Below the pieces are notes generated by a model, which worked only from the letters and a program-made list of their open reading frames with translations, was not told the origin of the DNA and did no database searches. This document shows positions 19,787 through 27,988 of a DNA stretch of 64,000 nucleotides, piece by piece. The translations under genes were made by a program, and so were the position numbers. The DNA comes from Mycobacterium asiaticum DSM 44297 (GTDB lineage Bacteria; Actinomycetota; Actinomycetes; Mycobacteriales; Mycobacteriaceae), in the NCBI RefSeq assembly GCF_000613245.1, contig NZ_HG964937.1, forward strand, positions 59,923 to 123,922. Reading direction: 5' to 3'. Position 1 is the stretch's first letter, and each line of letters starts with the position of its first letter.

Positions 19787-20416
19787 TCACGGACCGTGCA
19801 CAGCTTGATTCGATGTTGTCTTCGCCGATGGTCTCGGCGGTATTACCGTCTCGACGACGAGCGCCAATTCACGCCGGGTCGGCGGCGTCCCGGTCAGCAT
19901 GAAGTGCTGATTAATCAACGCCGGCCCGATCCGGGAGGTCAGTGGCGTCAGCGACTCGGCGTCGATATCCCCTTCCCGCACAGCACTATTGAGGATCGAC
20001 TCGATGATCTTCAACCGAGGGCAAACTACGGCGTCGGCGAAGATCGCTCGCAACTCAGGCTCGTGCAACAGCTGACCGATGATCTCCAGGCCGGGGAAAT
20101 CGGTCTTGCCCGCCAGCACATCACGGTGAGCGGTGAACACCGAAAGCAGGTTCTCCCGCGCCGACCGGCCGGCGCGCGGCTCAGGCAGTGGCGGCACGGT
20201 GTGGGTCATGGCAGCCTGGACGAGATCGTGCTTGCTGGCCCAACGCCGGTAAAGGGCGGCCTTGCCGGTGCGGGCCCGCGCCGCGATGCCTTCCATCGTC
20301 AGACCGCCGTACCCGACCGAGGTCAACTCGGCCAAAGTCGCCGCGTAGAGTGCACGTTCAAGTACTTCCCCGCGCCGGCGTCTGCGGCTGGCTGTCGTTT
20401 GGGTCGCCTGCGCCAT
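19787..20416 (-). CDS. TetR/AcrR-family transcriptional regulator (Rv1167c-like)
   Basis: 209 residues. The N-terminal helix-turn-helix reads ALYAATLAELTSVGYGGLTMEGIAARARTGKAALYRRW, the standard TetR pattern. The C-terminal ligand domain has the TetR_C type found in many mycobacterial regulators (HRDVLAGKTDFPGLEIIGQLLHEPELRAIF). The basic stretch SRRRRRGE precedes the HTH. ATG at 20416 is chosen; an upstream ATG in the same frame would read through the mshB promoter. It is divergent from mshB, 85 bases away, so it could control itself, mshB or both. The ligand is unknown. Confidence 0.88.
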   Translation of the reverse strand: MAQATQTTASRRRRRGEVLERALYAATLAELTSVGYGGLTMEGIAARARTGKAALYRRWASKHDLVQAAMTHTVPPLPEPRAGRSARENLLSVFTAHRDVLAGKTDFPGLEIIGQLLHEPELRAIFADAVVCPRLKIIESILNSAVREGDIDAESLTPLTSRIGPALINQHFMLTGTPPTRRELALVVETVIPPRPSAKTTSNQAVHGP

Positions 20417-20501
20417 GAGTCGATAGTAGCCGCAAGCGTTCCTATTATTCACTGAAGTTGGTTTTTGCTGTCGGTGGGACGGTGGCGGGTAGGGTTCGTC
20501 C

Positions 20502-21401
20502 ATGCCTGAGACACCGCGGCTGTTGTTCGTGCACGCACATCCCGACGACGAAAGCCTGGCCAACGGCGCCACCATCGCCCATTACACCGCACGTGGCGCG
20601 CAGGTCCAGGTCATCACGTGCACCCTCGGCGAAGAGGGCGAAGTCATCGGCGAACGATGGGCTCAACTCGCCGTCGACCACGCGGATCAGTTGGGGGGTT
20701 ACCGGATCGGCGAGCTCAGTCGGGCATTGCATGCGCTGGGTGTCCGGGATCCCATCTATCTGGGCGGCGCGGGACGATGGCGGGATTCCGGTATGGCCGG
20801 CACCGAGCCGCGTAACCGGCGCCGGTTCGTCGACGCCGACCAGCGGGAGGCGGTCGGAGCGCTGGTGGCGCTGATCCGCGACCTGCGTCCGCATGTCGTG
20901 GTCACCTACGACCCCGATGGCGGCTACGGCCATCCCGACCACATCCACACCCACGTCGTCACCACCGCCGCCGTGGCCGCCGCGGCAGGCGACGATTACC
21001 CGGGCGAGCCGTGGTCGGTACCGAAGTTCTACTGGACTGTGTTGTCGCGGGATGCCCTGGCTGCCGGTATACAGGGTCTGGTTCCCGAGGATCTGCGGCC
21101 GGAGTGGGTGCTGCCGCCCGCGGAAATGATCCCATTCACCTACCCGAACGAGCGGATCAGTGCCGTCATCGAAGCTGATGCCGATGCGCATGCCGCCAAG
21201 GTTGCCGCACTCGCCGCGCATGCCACGCAACTCGTCGTCGGTGCCACCGGACGCGCCGCCGCCCTGTCCAACAACCTGGCGCTGCCGATTCTGGCCGAGG
21301 AGCATTACATTCTCGTCGCCGGCGAACCGGGGCCCCGCGATGCGCGAGGCTGGGAGACGGATCTGTTGGCCGGTCTGGGCATCGCTGGTGGGGACACGTA
21401 A
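20502..21401 (+). CDS. mshB: Mycothiol deacetylase MshB (GlcNAc-Ins deacetylase)
   Basis: 299 residues. It removes the acetyl group from GlcNAc-myo-inositol in mycothiol synthesis, in the cytosol. The zinc ligands HAHPDDE (His13, Asp16) and His147 in GYGHPDH are all present, and Asp15 is the expected general base. The family LmbE/PIG-L length and C-terminus ([18 protein letters not shown]) are intact. It starts a cluster with a 35-residue small ORF and a membrane protein. Confidence 0.95.
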   Translation: MPETPRLLFVHAHPDDESLANGATIAHYTARGAQVQVITCTLGEEGEVIGERWAQLAVDHADQLGGYRIGELSRALHALGVRDPIYLGGAGRWRDSGMAGTEPRNRRRFVDADQREAVGALVALIRDLRPHVVVTYDPDGGYGHPDHIHTHVVTTAAVAAAAGDDYPGEPWSVPKFYWTVLSRDALAAGIQGLVPEDLRPEWVLPPAEMIPFTYPNERISAVIEADADAHAAKVAALAAHATQLVVGATGRAAALSNNLALPILAEEHYILVAGEPGPRDARGWETDLLAGLGIAGGDT

Positions 21402-21434
21402 ACTGCCAAACAGGCAGCCACGGAAGGAATTCGC

Positions 21435-21542
21435 ATGGACCCGGACTTGGACCCTAACCTGCAGCACTGGCAAGACCGCCTCGACAGTCTGCAGTGGGTG
21501 ATCGGTTCGATCGCGTCCCAGATCGACAGCGTCCCAACCTGA
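21435..21542 (+). CDS. Small ORF of 35 residues downstream of mshB
   Basis: Reads MDPDLDPNLQHWQDRLDSLQ then WVIGSIASQIDSVPT, ending TGA at 21540-21542. A clear ribosome binding site GGAAGGA at 21422-21428 sits six bases before the ATG, which argues for real translation. The product is acidic at the N-terminus and amphipathic (heptad-like LxxWxxxLxxLxxVI), and could bind a membrane or a partner. It follows mshB by 33 bases. Its TGA overlaps a CTG (CTGA) that begins the natural N-terminus of the next protein, which suggests coupling. I do not recognise a family. Confidence 0.6.
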   Translation: MDPDLDPNLQHWQDRLDSLQWVIGSIASQIDSVPT

Positions 21543-21955
21543 CAGACACCACGTCACGCGCGGCCCCTATCGAGGAGACCGGCGCGACGGATCCTGCTAT
21601 CCGATTTGTCGTTTTAACGCTGTTGGCCGTCGACGGGGTTCTGTCGGCTCTGGCCGCAGCGCTGCTGCTGCCCTCATATATCGGCTCGGTTCCCTTTCCC
21701 GTGAGCGCATTGTTCAGCGGCCTGCTGAACGCCGCGCTGGTGTGGGCCGCGAGCCGCTGGACCACCTCTACCAGACTGGCCGCGTTGCCATTGTGGACGT
21801 GGTTGCTGACGGTCGCCGTGCTGAGCCTTGGCGGGCCCGGCGGCGACGTGGTCCTCGGCGGCCAGGGAGTAATGGCTTACGCCGCGCTGCTGTTGATCGT
21901 GCTGGGCGTCGCGCCACCGGTGTGGGTGCTGTTCCGCCTTAGACGTCCCAGCTGA
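21494..21955 (+). CDS. Small multispanning membrane protein (Rv1171-like)
   Basis: Up to 153 residues with four hydrophobic segments (RFVVLTLLAVDGVLSALAAALL; PVSALFSGLLNAALVWAAS; LAALPLWTWLLTVAVLSLGG; GVMAYAALLLIVLGVAPPVWV) and a basic end (FRLRRPS). GTG at 21494 is the first conventional start but overlaps the 35-residue ORF by 49 bases. CTG at 21539, which shares bases with that ORF's stop codon, would give a more natural start LTDTTSRAAP and a 138-residue product. It corresponds in position to Rv1171. The function is unknown. Confidence 0.78.
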   Translation: MGDRFDRVPDRQRPNLTDTTSRAAPIEETGATDPAIRFVVLTLLAVDGVLSALAAALLLPSYIGSVPFPVSALFSGLLNAALVWAASRWTTSTRLAALPLWTWLLTVAVLSLGGPGGDVVLGGQGVMAYAALLLIVLGVAPPVWVLFRLRRPS

Positions 21956-21967
21956 GCCGGAGGATTA

Positions 21968-22915
21968 CTAGAACGGCCACGGCGGCAGCGGCGGCAGCGG
22001 CGGCAAGATGGAGCCGAAGATCCAGTAGAACTCGTCGTAAAAGAATTGCCAGGTTTCATCCCAGGCGACATTCAAGAAATTGTTCAGCCCCTGGCCGAAG
22101 CTGATCGACCCTCCCAGCCAGTCGAGGATGTTGAACAGACCGCTCTGCACCATGGGTTCAATCCAGTGGTAGAAGAACTGAATCTGGGGTGCCACTATCC
22201 AGCCGATCCAAGGTATCCAACCCGCCGCCCATGAGGCCACGTCGAATCCGTACGCCACCCACGGCTCGATGGCGTTGTAAAGAGCTTTGATTCCGTCGCC
22301 GAACGCCGATGCCGCCGGCAATGCCGCTGCTGTGGCGCCAGTGATGCCAGCCGGCTGCAGCAGCGCGCTCGCAGCCGTCAGAGCACTAAACCCGCCGGTG
22401 GGCGGCGGCGCGGGCATACTAGCGCGGGCTTGACTTAGGGCCGTCGCGATGGATCCGCGGATGCCACTGAAGCCACCCGTGCCACCGAAGATGCCCGTGC
22501 CACCAAAGATGCCTTGCAGCTGGCTTATGGCGTTGGACACGACACCGGCACCCGGCACTGCACCACCACCGATCAGCGGCTGACCAAGCAGTTTCTGGAC
22601 GGGTGCGTCCACGGCGCTCACCAGGTTCCGCGCCGCGCTCGCCTCGGTTGCCGCATACGCGTTGGCGGTCGCGCTCAGGGCCCCCACAAACTTTTCGTGG
22701 AAGGCCGCCATTTGCGCACTGAGCTGCTGGTAACCCTTGGCGTGGCTAGAAAACAGCGCCGCGACCTGGGCTGAAACCTCGTCGCCTGCGGCCGCCAGGA
22801 CCGCGGTGGTAGGGACGGCCGCCGACGCATTGGCCGAGGTGATATCGGAGCCGATGCCGGCGATGCTGGAAGCCGCCGTCGCCAGCGCTTCGGGCGCCGC
22901 ATGGATGAACGACAT
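21968..22915 (-). CDS. PE12: PE-family protein, PE12-like
   Basis: 315 residues. The PE domain begins [20 protein letters not shown] and extends to about residue 95, with [21 protein letters not shown]. The C-terminal part is not repetitive and ends in a Trp/aromatic-rich amphipathic region ([21 protein letters not shown]) and a Pro tail [12 protein letters not shown], as in PE12 (Rv1172c) by recall. ATG at 22915 is chosen over GTG at 22924 because AAAGGTGA lies seven bases before it. It is convergent with the Rv1171-like gene (12-base gap) and divergent from fbiC. Confidence 0.87.
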   Translation of the reverse strand: MSFIHAAPEALATAASSIAGIGSDITSANASAAVPTTAVLAAAGDEVSAQVAALFSSHAKGYQQLSAQMAAFHEKFVGALSATANAYAATEASAARNLVSAVDAPVQKLLGQPLIGGGAVPGAGVVSNAISQLQGIFGGTGIFGGTGGFSGIRGSIATALSQARASMPAPPPTGGFSALTAASALLQPAGITGATAAALPAASAFGDGIKALYNAIEPWVAYGFDVASWAAGWIPWIGWIVAPQIQFFYHWIEPMVQSGLFNILDWLGGSISFGQGLNNFLNVAWDETWQFFYDEFYWIFGSILPPLPPLPPWPF

Positions 22916-23144
22916 TCCAATCACCTTTTCGCTGGCGTGCGACTACGAAACGAATCGATCGTATCGCGATCGAGTCCAGATTTTGCCGGAGTCGGCGGAA
23001 TGGCTCTGCGGATTTGCCGACGCTGGTCAGTCGTGTGCCAACCATGGCCTGCCGCTACCCTTGCGCGTATGGCAGCCGGGATGCCCAGGTTTTCACTTGG
23101 TGGGACGTGCGGATGAAAATCGAGCGCGGGGAAGTTACACCAAC

Positions 23145-25721
23145 GTGCCGGTGACACCCGAGCCGACGGCTCTGCCCAATCCCGTCATGCCTGCTGCGGC
23201 CCCGAGTGGGTCGGCATTGCGACGCGTGTTGCGCCGGGCCCGCGACGGCGTAGCGCTGAATATTGATGAGGCCGCTATCGCAATGACCGCGCGCGGCGAC
23301 GACCTGGCCGATCTGTGTGCGAGCGCGGCGCGGGTACGTGATGCGGGCCTCGAGTCTGCGGGGCGACGCGGGCCGGAAGGCCGATTGCCGATCAGCTACT
23401 CGCGCAAGGTCTTCCTGCCGATCACCCACTTGTGCCGGGACAATTGCCACTACTGCACGTTCGTCACCGTTCCGGGGCGGTTGCGGGCCCAGGGAATGGG
23501 CATGTACATGGAACCCGACGAGATTCTCGACGTGGCGCGTCGTGGAGCCGAGTTGGGTTGCAAGGAAGCGTTGTTCACTCTGGGTGACCGGCCGGAGGAC
23601 CGCTGGCCGGAAGCGCGCCAGTGGCTGGGTGAACGGGGTTATGACTCCACGCTGTCCTACGTGCGGGCCATGGCGATCCGGGTGCTGGAGGAGACCGGCC
23701 TGCTGCCGCACCTGAACCCCGGCGTAATGACCTGGTCGGAGATGTCGCGGCTGAAGCCGGTGGCGCCCTCGATGGGCATGATGCTCGAGACGACGTCGCG
23801 ACGGCTCTTCGAGACCAAGGGGCTGGCACACTACGGCAGTCCCGACAAGGATCCGGCGGTGCGACTGCGTGCGCTGACCGACGCCGGCCGCTTGTCCATC
23901 CCGTTCACCACCGGGCTGCTGGTGGGCATCGGCGAGACATTGGCGGAGCGGGCCGACACGTTGCATGCTATTCGCAAGTCGCACAAGGAGTTCGGGCACA
24001 TCCAGGAAGTGATCGTGCAGAACTTTCGGGCCAAGGAACACACCGCAATGGCGGCCGTACCCGACGCGGGCATCGAGGACTACCTGGCCACCGTGGCGGT
24101 TGCCCGGCTGGTGCTCGGGCCCGGCATGCGCATCCAGGCGCCGCCGAACCTGGTGTCCCGCGACGAATGCCTGGCCTTGGTGGCCGCCGGCGTGGACGAC
24201 TGGGGTGGCGTCTCGCCCTTGACACCCGATCACGTCAACCCCGAGCGGCCCTGGCCCGCGCTTGACGACCTGGCCGCCGTCACCGCCGAGGCCGGTTATG
24301 ACCTGGTGCAGCGGCTCACCGCGCAGCCGAAGTACGTACAGGCGGGCGCGGCGTGGATCGATCCGCGGGTGCGCGGACACGTTGTCGCGCTGGCCGATCC
24401 GGCCACCGGGTTCGCCCGCGACGTCAACCCGGTGGGTGCGCCCTGGCAGGAGCCGGACGAGGTGGCCTCCAGCGGCCGGGTCGACCTGAACGCCGCGATC
24501 GACACCGAGGGCCGCAACAGCGAAGCCCGCAGCGACCTCGACAGTGCGTTCGGCGACTGGGAATCGATCCGGTCGCGGGTGCACGAGCTGGCCGCCCAAG
24601 GCGCCAAAGCGCCAGAACGCCTAGACACCGACGTGCTCGCCGCGCTGCGCTCGGCCGAGCGCGATCCCGGCGGCTGCTCCGACGAGCAGTACCTGGCGCT
24701 GGCCACCGCCGACGGTCCTGCGCTGGACGCTGTTGCGGCGCTAGCGGATTCGTTGCGCCGCGAGGTGGTCGGCGACGAAGTGACGTTTGTGGTGAACCGC
24801 AACATCAACTTCACCAACATCTGCTACACCGGCTGCCGGTTCTGTGCCTTCGCCCAACGCAAAGGGGACGCCGACGCGTATTCATTGTCGGCGCAGGAGG
24901 TGGCCGACCGCGCGTGGGAGGCCCACGTCGCCGGCGCCACCGAAATCTGCATGCAGGGCGGTATCGATCCGGAGTTGCCGGTCACCGGCTACGCCGATCT
25001 GGTGCGGGCCGTCAAGGCGCGGGTGCCGTCCATGCACGTGCATGCCTTCTCGCCGATGGAGATCGCCAACGGCGTGACCAAGAGCGGCCTGAGCATTCGG
25101 GAGTGGCTCACCGGGTTGCGGGAAGCCGGGTTGGACACGATTCCCGGCACGGCCGCTGAGATCCTCGACGACGAGGTCCGGTGGGTGCTCACCAAGGGCA
25201 AGCTACCGACGTCGCTGTGGGTGGAAATCGTGACCACCGCGCACGAGGTGGGGCTGCGGTCGTCGTCGACGATGATGTATGGACACGTGGACAGCCCGAA
25301 GCACTGGGTGGGTCACCTGAACGTGTTGCGGGGCATCCAGGATCGCACCGGCGGGTTCACCGAGTTCGTGCCGCTGCCGTTCGTCCATCAGAATTCACCG
25401 CTATATCTGGCCGGCGCGGCCCGGCCGGGGCCCACCCACCGGGACAATCGGGCGGTGCACGCGCTGGCGCGGATCATGCTGCACGGCCGCATCTCGCATA
25501 TCCAGACGAGCTGGGTGAAGCTTGGCGTGGAGCGCACGCAGGTGATGCTCAACGGCGGCGCCAACGATTTGGGCGGCACGCTGATGGAAGAGACCATCTC
25601 GCGGATGGCAGGTTCGGAGCACGGATCGGCGAAGTCGGTAGCGGAATTGACAGCTATCGCCGAGGGCATCGGCCGGCCCGCGCGTCAGCGCACCACGACG
25701 TACGCCTCGCTAGCCGCCTGA
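23145..25721 (+). CDS. fbiC: F420 biosynthesis protein FbiC (FO synthase, CofG-CofH fusion)
   Basis: 858 residues. Two radical-SAM domains are fused. The first carries CRDNCHYC (Cys97, 101, 104) and corresponds to CofG; the second carries CYTGCRFC (Cys560, 564, 567) and corresponds to CofH. Together they make the deazaflavin FO from 5-amino-6-ribitylamino-uracil and tyrosine, the precursor of coenzyme F420. GTG at 23145 is used because GGGGAAG lies about ten bases upstream and the residues match the known variable N-terminus. The open frame extends further upstream over the PE12-like gene and is not used. A strong hairpin follows the stop. Confidence 0.95.
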   Translation: MPVTPEPTALPNPVMPAAAPSGSALRRVLRRARDGVALNIDEAAIAMTARGDDLADLCASAARVRDAGLESAGRRGPEGRLPISYSRKVFLPITHLCRDNCHYCTFVTVPGRLRAQGMGMYMEPDEILDVARRGAELGCKEALFTLGDRPEDRWPEARQWLGERGYDSTLSYVRAMAIRVLEETGLLPHLNPGVMTWSEMSRLKPVAPSMGMMLETTSRRLFETKGLAHYGSPDKDPAVRLRALTDAGRLSIPFTTGLLVGIGETLAERADTLHAIRKSHKEFGHIQEVIVQNFRAKEHTAMAAVPDAGIEDYLATVAVARLVLGPGMRIQAPPNLVSRDECLALVAAGVDDWGGVSPLTPDHVNPERPWPALDDLAAVTAEAGYDLVQRLTAQPKYVQAGAAWIDPRVRGHVVALADPATGFARDVNPVGAPWQEPDEVASSGRVDLNAAIDTEGRNSEARSDLDSAFGDWESIRSRVHELAAQGAKAPERLDTDVLAALRSAERDPGGCSDEQYLALATADGPALDAVAALADSLRREVVGDEVTFVVNRNINFTNICYTGCRFCAFAQRKGDADAYSLSAQEVADRAWEAHVAGATEICMQGGIDPELPVTGYADLVRAVKARVPSMHVHAFSPMEIANGVTKSGLSIREWLTGLREAGLDTIPGTAAEILDDEVRWVLTKGKLPTSLWVEIVTTAHEVGLRSSSTMMYGHVDSPKHWVGHLNVLRGIQDRTGGFTEFVPLPFVHQNSPLYLAGAARPGPTHRDNRAVHALARIMLHGRISHIQTSWVKLGVERTQVMLNGGANDLGGTLMEETISRMAGSEHGSAKSVAELTAIAEGIGRPARQRTTTYASLAA

Positions 25722-25728
25722 GCCCGCC

Positions 25729-25794
25729 AAAAAACCGCGAGCGCAACGCCAGCGTCACTCCGAGTGGAGGTCAGCCGCGGCGTTACGCTCGCGG
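25729..25794 (-). terminator. Hairpin terminator between fbiC and the TB8.4-like gene
   Basis: Arms 25735-25750 and 25779-25794 (16 bp, one mismatch) form a long stem. On the minus strand the stem is followed by a run of six T (25729-25734 are A on the plus strand), so it is a classical intrinsic terminator for the TB8.4-like gene. It probably also stops fbiC transcription from the other side. Its left arm shares CGAGCG..ACGCCAGCGT.AC with the palindrome at 2641. Confidence 0.82.
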
Positions 25795-25801
25795 GTCGAA
25801 C

Positions 25802-26134
25802 TCAGTAGCTGCTACAAACTCCGGCGACGGACTCCACCACGCCGACGTACTGCGACGCACCCGGCATGGCCTGCAGCTGCGCGGCCATCTGCGCGCGCTG
25901 CGGCGGCGGCGAAGCCAGGAACCGCTGCAGGTAGCTCTGCGCGATCGGCGACGAGTTCAACTGCGCCGCGGCTCCCGGGTTCGTCGCGTTGAGCGCGGCG
26001 ATCACCTGCGGGTAGCTGCACGTCGTGTTCACAGCGACGTCCATTGGATCGGCCGAGGCGATTCCAGTCCCCAGGCCCAGCGACACTGCCAGACCCCCAG
26101 TAACCACGGCCATCTTGGTAAGCGACAACCTCAT
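25802..26134 (-). CDS. Secreted low-molecular-weight antigen TB8.4-like (Rv1174c)
   Basis: 110 residues with a signal peptide (MRLSLTKMAVVTGGLAVSLG...GIASA|DP) and a mature chain of about 83 residues. It matches TB8.4 from memory: NTTCSYPQVIAALNATNPGAAAQLN, SYLQRFLASPPPQRAQMAAQLQ and a C-terminal VESVAGVCSSY. Two Cys (in TTCSY and GVCSSY) are likely to form one disulfide; a hemophore-like heme-binding fold (DUF732-related) is possible but not shown. ATG at 26134 follows GGAAGG. A longer ORF from 26245 adds residues before the signal and is rejected. It ends at the terminator hairpin. Confidence 0.87.
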   Translation of the reverse strand: MRLSLTKMAVVTGGLAVSLGLGTGIASADPMDVAVNTTCSYPQVIAALNATNPGAAAQLNSSPIAQSYLQRFLASPPPQRAQMAAQLQAMPGASQYVGVVESVAGVCSSY

Positions 26135-26534
26135 TTTCGGACACCTTCCCCAAAATATTGCACCGTCAGACACAACGGCGACGACATCTGCCCAGCGGTT
26201 GCCGTCTGCGTAAAGGCTACCAGGCACCGCGGACTTGCTCTTCACGACTTTGTTATCGCCGGACCCGGCGCAGACGTAACTCTGTGCAGGTCAGGCGCTT
26301 GTTTCGCAAAATTTCGCGGTGGGCGAAATCGAGGCCGAGAGGCCTTAAGAAGCGCCTCGACGCCTGCGCAAAGCGCACGGGCATTAGGTTGGGACCGACT
26401 TGACATCTCGCCGGGCGTGCCAATTGCCGGGCTTGTATATGCAACGTCTAGTATCAGTAACCGAATGCTTACCCGGGAGCCCCTCGGGTAACTACTAGCA
26501 GCCCACCCTTGAGCCGTACATGGAGGAGACGTCC
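26135..26534. other. 400-bp intergenic region between the TB8.4-like gene and fdxC
   Basis: No credible ORF or RNA gene is seen. It contains a 7-bp dyad ATTTCGC (26311-26317) / GCGAAAT (26323-26329), a lone TTGACA at 26400-26405, and a weak promoter-like pair TTGCCG (26424-26429) and TAGTAT (26449-26454, 19-bp spacer) 81 bp before fdxC. M. tuberculosis carries two genes in this interval (fadH and a regulator, by recall), and they are missing here. Confidence 0.5.
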
Positions 26535-26858
26535 GTGACGTACGTGATTTCCCAGCCTTGTGTCGACATCAAAGACAAGGCGTGCATCGAAGAGTGCCCG
26601 GTCGACTGCATCTACGAGGGTGCCCGGATGCTGTTCATCCACCCCGACGAATGCGTCGACTGCGGAGCCTGTGAACCGGTCTGTCCCGTCGAGGCGATCT
26701 ACTACGAAGACGACGTGCCCGACCAGTGGAGCGAGTACACCCAGATCAACGCCGACTTCTTTGTCGAGCTGGGATCGCCGGGTGGTGCCGCCAAGGTCGG
26801 CCTCACCGAGAACGACCCGCAGGTGGTCAAGGATCTGCCCCCGCAGGGCGAGGACTGA
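26535..26858 (+). CDS. fdxC: Seven-iron ferredoxin FdxC
   Basis: 107 residues. Bacterial 7Fe ferredoxin with CVDIKDKACIEECPVDC and CVDCGACEPVCP cluster motifs ([3Fe-4S] and [4Fe-4S]). It is a low-potential electron carrier; a P450 or FprA-type reductase could be a partner. GTG at 26535 is preceded by GGAGGAG at 26522-26528 with six-base spacing and gives the family start VTYVISQPCVD. An ATG at 26520 would overlap the ribosome binding site and is rejected. It sits in the Rv1177 position, followed eight bases later by dapC. Confidence 0.95.
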   Translation: MTYVISQPCVDIKDKACIEECPVDCIYEGARMLFIHPDECVDCGACEPVCPVEAIYYEDDVPDQWSEYTQINADFFVELGSPGGAAKVGLTENDPQVVKDLPPQGED

Positions 26859-26866
26859 CCGCGCCG

Positions 26867-27979
26867 ATGCCACGCCGGCAGACCGTGTCGGCGTCCCTGC
26901 CGGAGTTCCCCTGGGACACCCTGGCCGAGGCGAAGGCCGCCGCCGCCGCTCACCCCGACGGCATCGTCGACCTGTCGGTCGGCACCCCGGTGGACCCCGT
27001 CGCGCCGCTGATCCAGGACGCACTGGCGTCGGCCAGTGCCGAGCCGGGCTATCCGGCTACCGCCGGGACCGCGCAGCTGCGTGAGTCGGCGGTCGCGGCC
27101 CTGGCGCGCCGGTTCGGCGTCACCGGGGTGGCCGAGTCGGCGGTGTTGCCTGTCATCGGCACCAAGGAATTGATCGCGTGGTTGCCGACCCTGCTCGGGC
27201 TGGGCCCCGCGGATGTGGTGGTGGTGCCCGAACTGGCGTACCCGACCTACGACGTGGGCGCGCGACTGGCGCGAGCCCAAGTGGTGCGCGCGGATTCGCT
27301 CACCCAGCTCGGCCCCCAGACCCCAGCGCTGGTGTTCCTGAACTCGCCGAGCAATCCGACCGGCCGGGTCCTGGGTGTCGACCACCTGCGCAAGGTCGTC
27401 GGGTGGGCCCGTGAGCGCGGCGTGCTGGTGGCCTCCGACGAGTGCTATCTGGGACTGGCCTGGGAAGCTGAACCGCTGTCGGTGCTGCACCCGTCGGTCT
27501 GCGACGGCGACCACCGCGGACTGCTGGCGGTGCATTCGCTGTCCAAGAGTTCGTCGCTGGCCGGATACCGGGCCGGATTCGTCACCGGCGATGCGAGCCT
27601 GGTCGCCGAGTTGCTTGCGGTGCGTAAACACGCCGGGATGATCGTGCCTACGCCGGTGCAGGCCGCCATGGTGGCCGCGCTGGACGACGACGACCACGAG
27701 AAGCTGCAGCGGGAGCGCTATGCGCAGCGGCGTGCGGTGCTGCTCCCGGCACTGCGGTCGGCGGGGTTCACCGTCGACCATTCCGAAGCCGGTCTTTATC
27801 TGTGGGCCAGTCGGGACGAGGGATGCCACGAGACGGTCGCCTGGCTGGCCGAGCGCGGCATCCTGGTGGCGCCGGGCGATTTCTACGGGCCCGGCGGTGC
27901 CCGGCACGTGCGGGTCGCGCTGACCGCCACCGACGAGCGCATCGCCGCCGCGGTTGGGCGCCTCGCCCACCTTTCTTAG
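26867..27979 (+). CDS. dapC: N-succinyldiaminopimelate aminotransferase DapC
   Basis: 370 residues, class I/II PLP-dependent aminotransferase. The PLP lysine is in HSLSKSSSLAGYRAGF, the substrate/PLP region in NSPSNPTGR and the nucleotide phosphate region in LAYPTYDVG. In the succinylase branch of lysine/DAP synthesis it converts N-succinyl-2-amino-6-oxopimelate with glutamate. The window also holds dapD and dapE of the same pathway 33 kb away. It is translated just after fdxC (eight-base gap), probably from the same mRNA. Confidence 0.92.
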   Translation: MPRRQTVSASLPEFPWDTLAEAKAAAAAHPDGIVDLSVGTPVDPVAPLIQDALASASAEPGYPATAGTAQLRESAVAALARRFGVTGVAESAVLPVIGTKELIAWLPTLLGLGPADVVVVPELAYPTYDVGARLARAQVVRADSLTQLGPQTPALVFLNSPSNPTGRVLGVDHLRKVVGWARERGVLVASDECYLGLAWEAEPLSVLHPSVCDGDHRGLLAVHSLSKSSSLAGYRAGFVTGDASLVAELLAVRKHAGMIVPTPVQAAMVAALDDDDHEKLQRERYAQRRAVLLPALRSAGFTVDHSEAGLYLWASRDEGCHETVAWLAERGILVAPGDFYGPGGARHVRVALTATDERIAAAVGRLAHLS

Positions 27980-27988
27980 GATTCATCG

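Noticed and set aside
22737..23144. Upstream extension of the fbiC frame
   Set aside because: It covers the divergent PE12-like gene start, and GTG 23145 has a suitable ribosome binding site.
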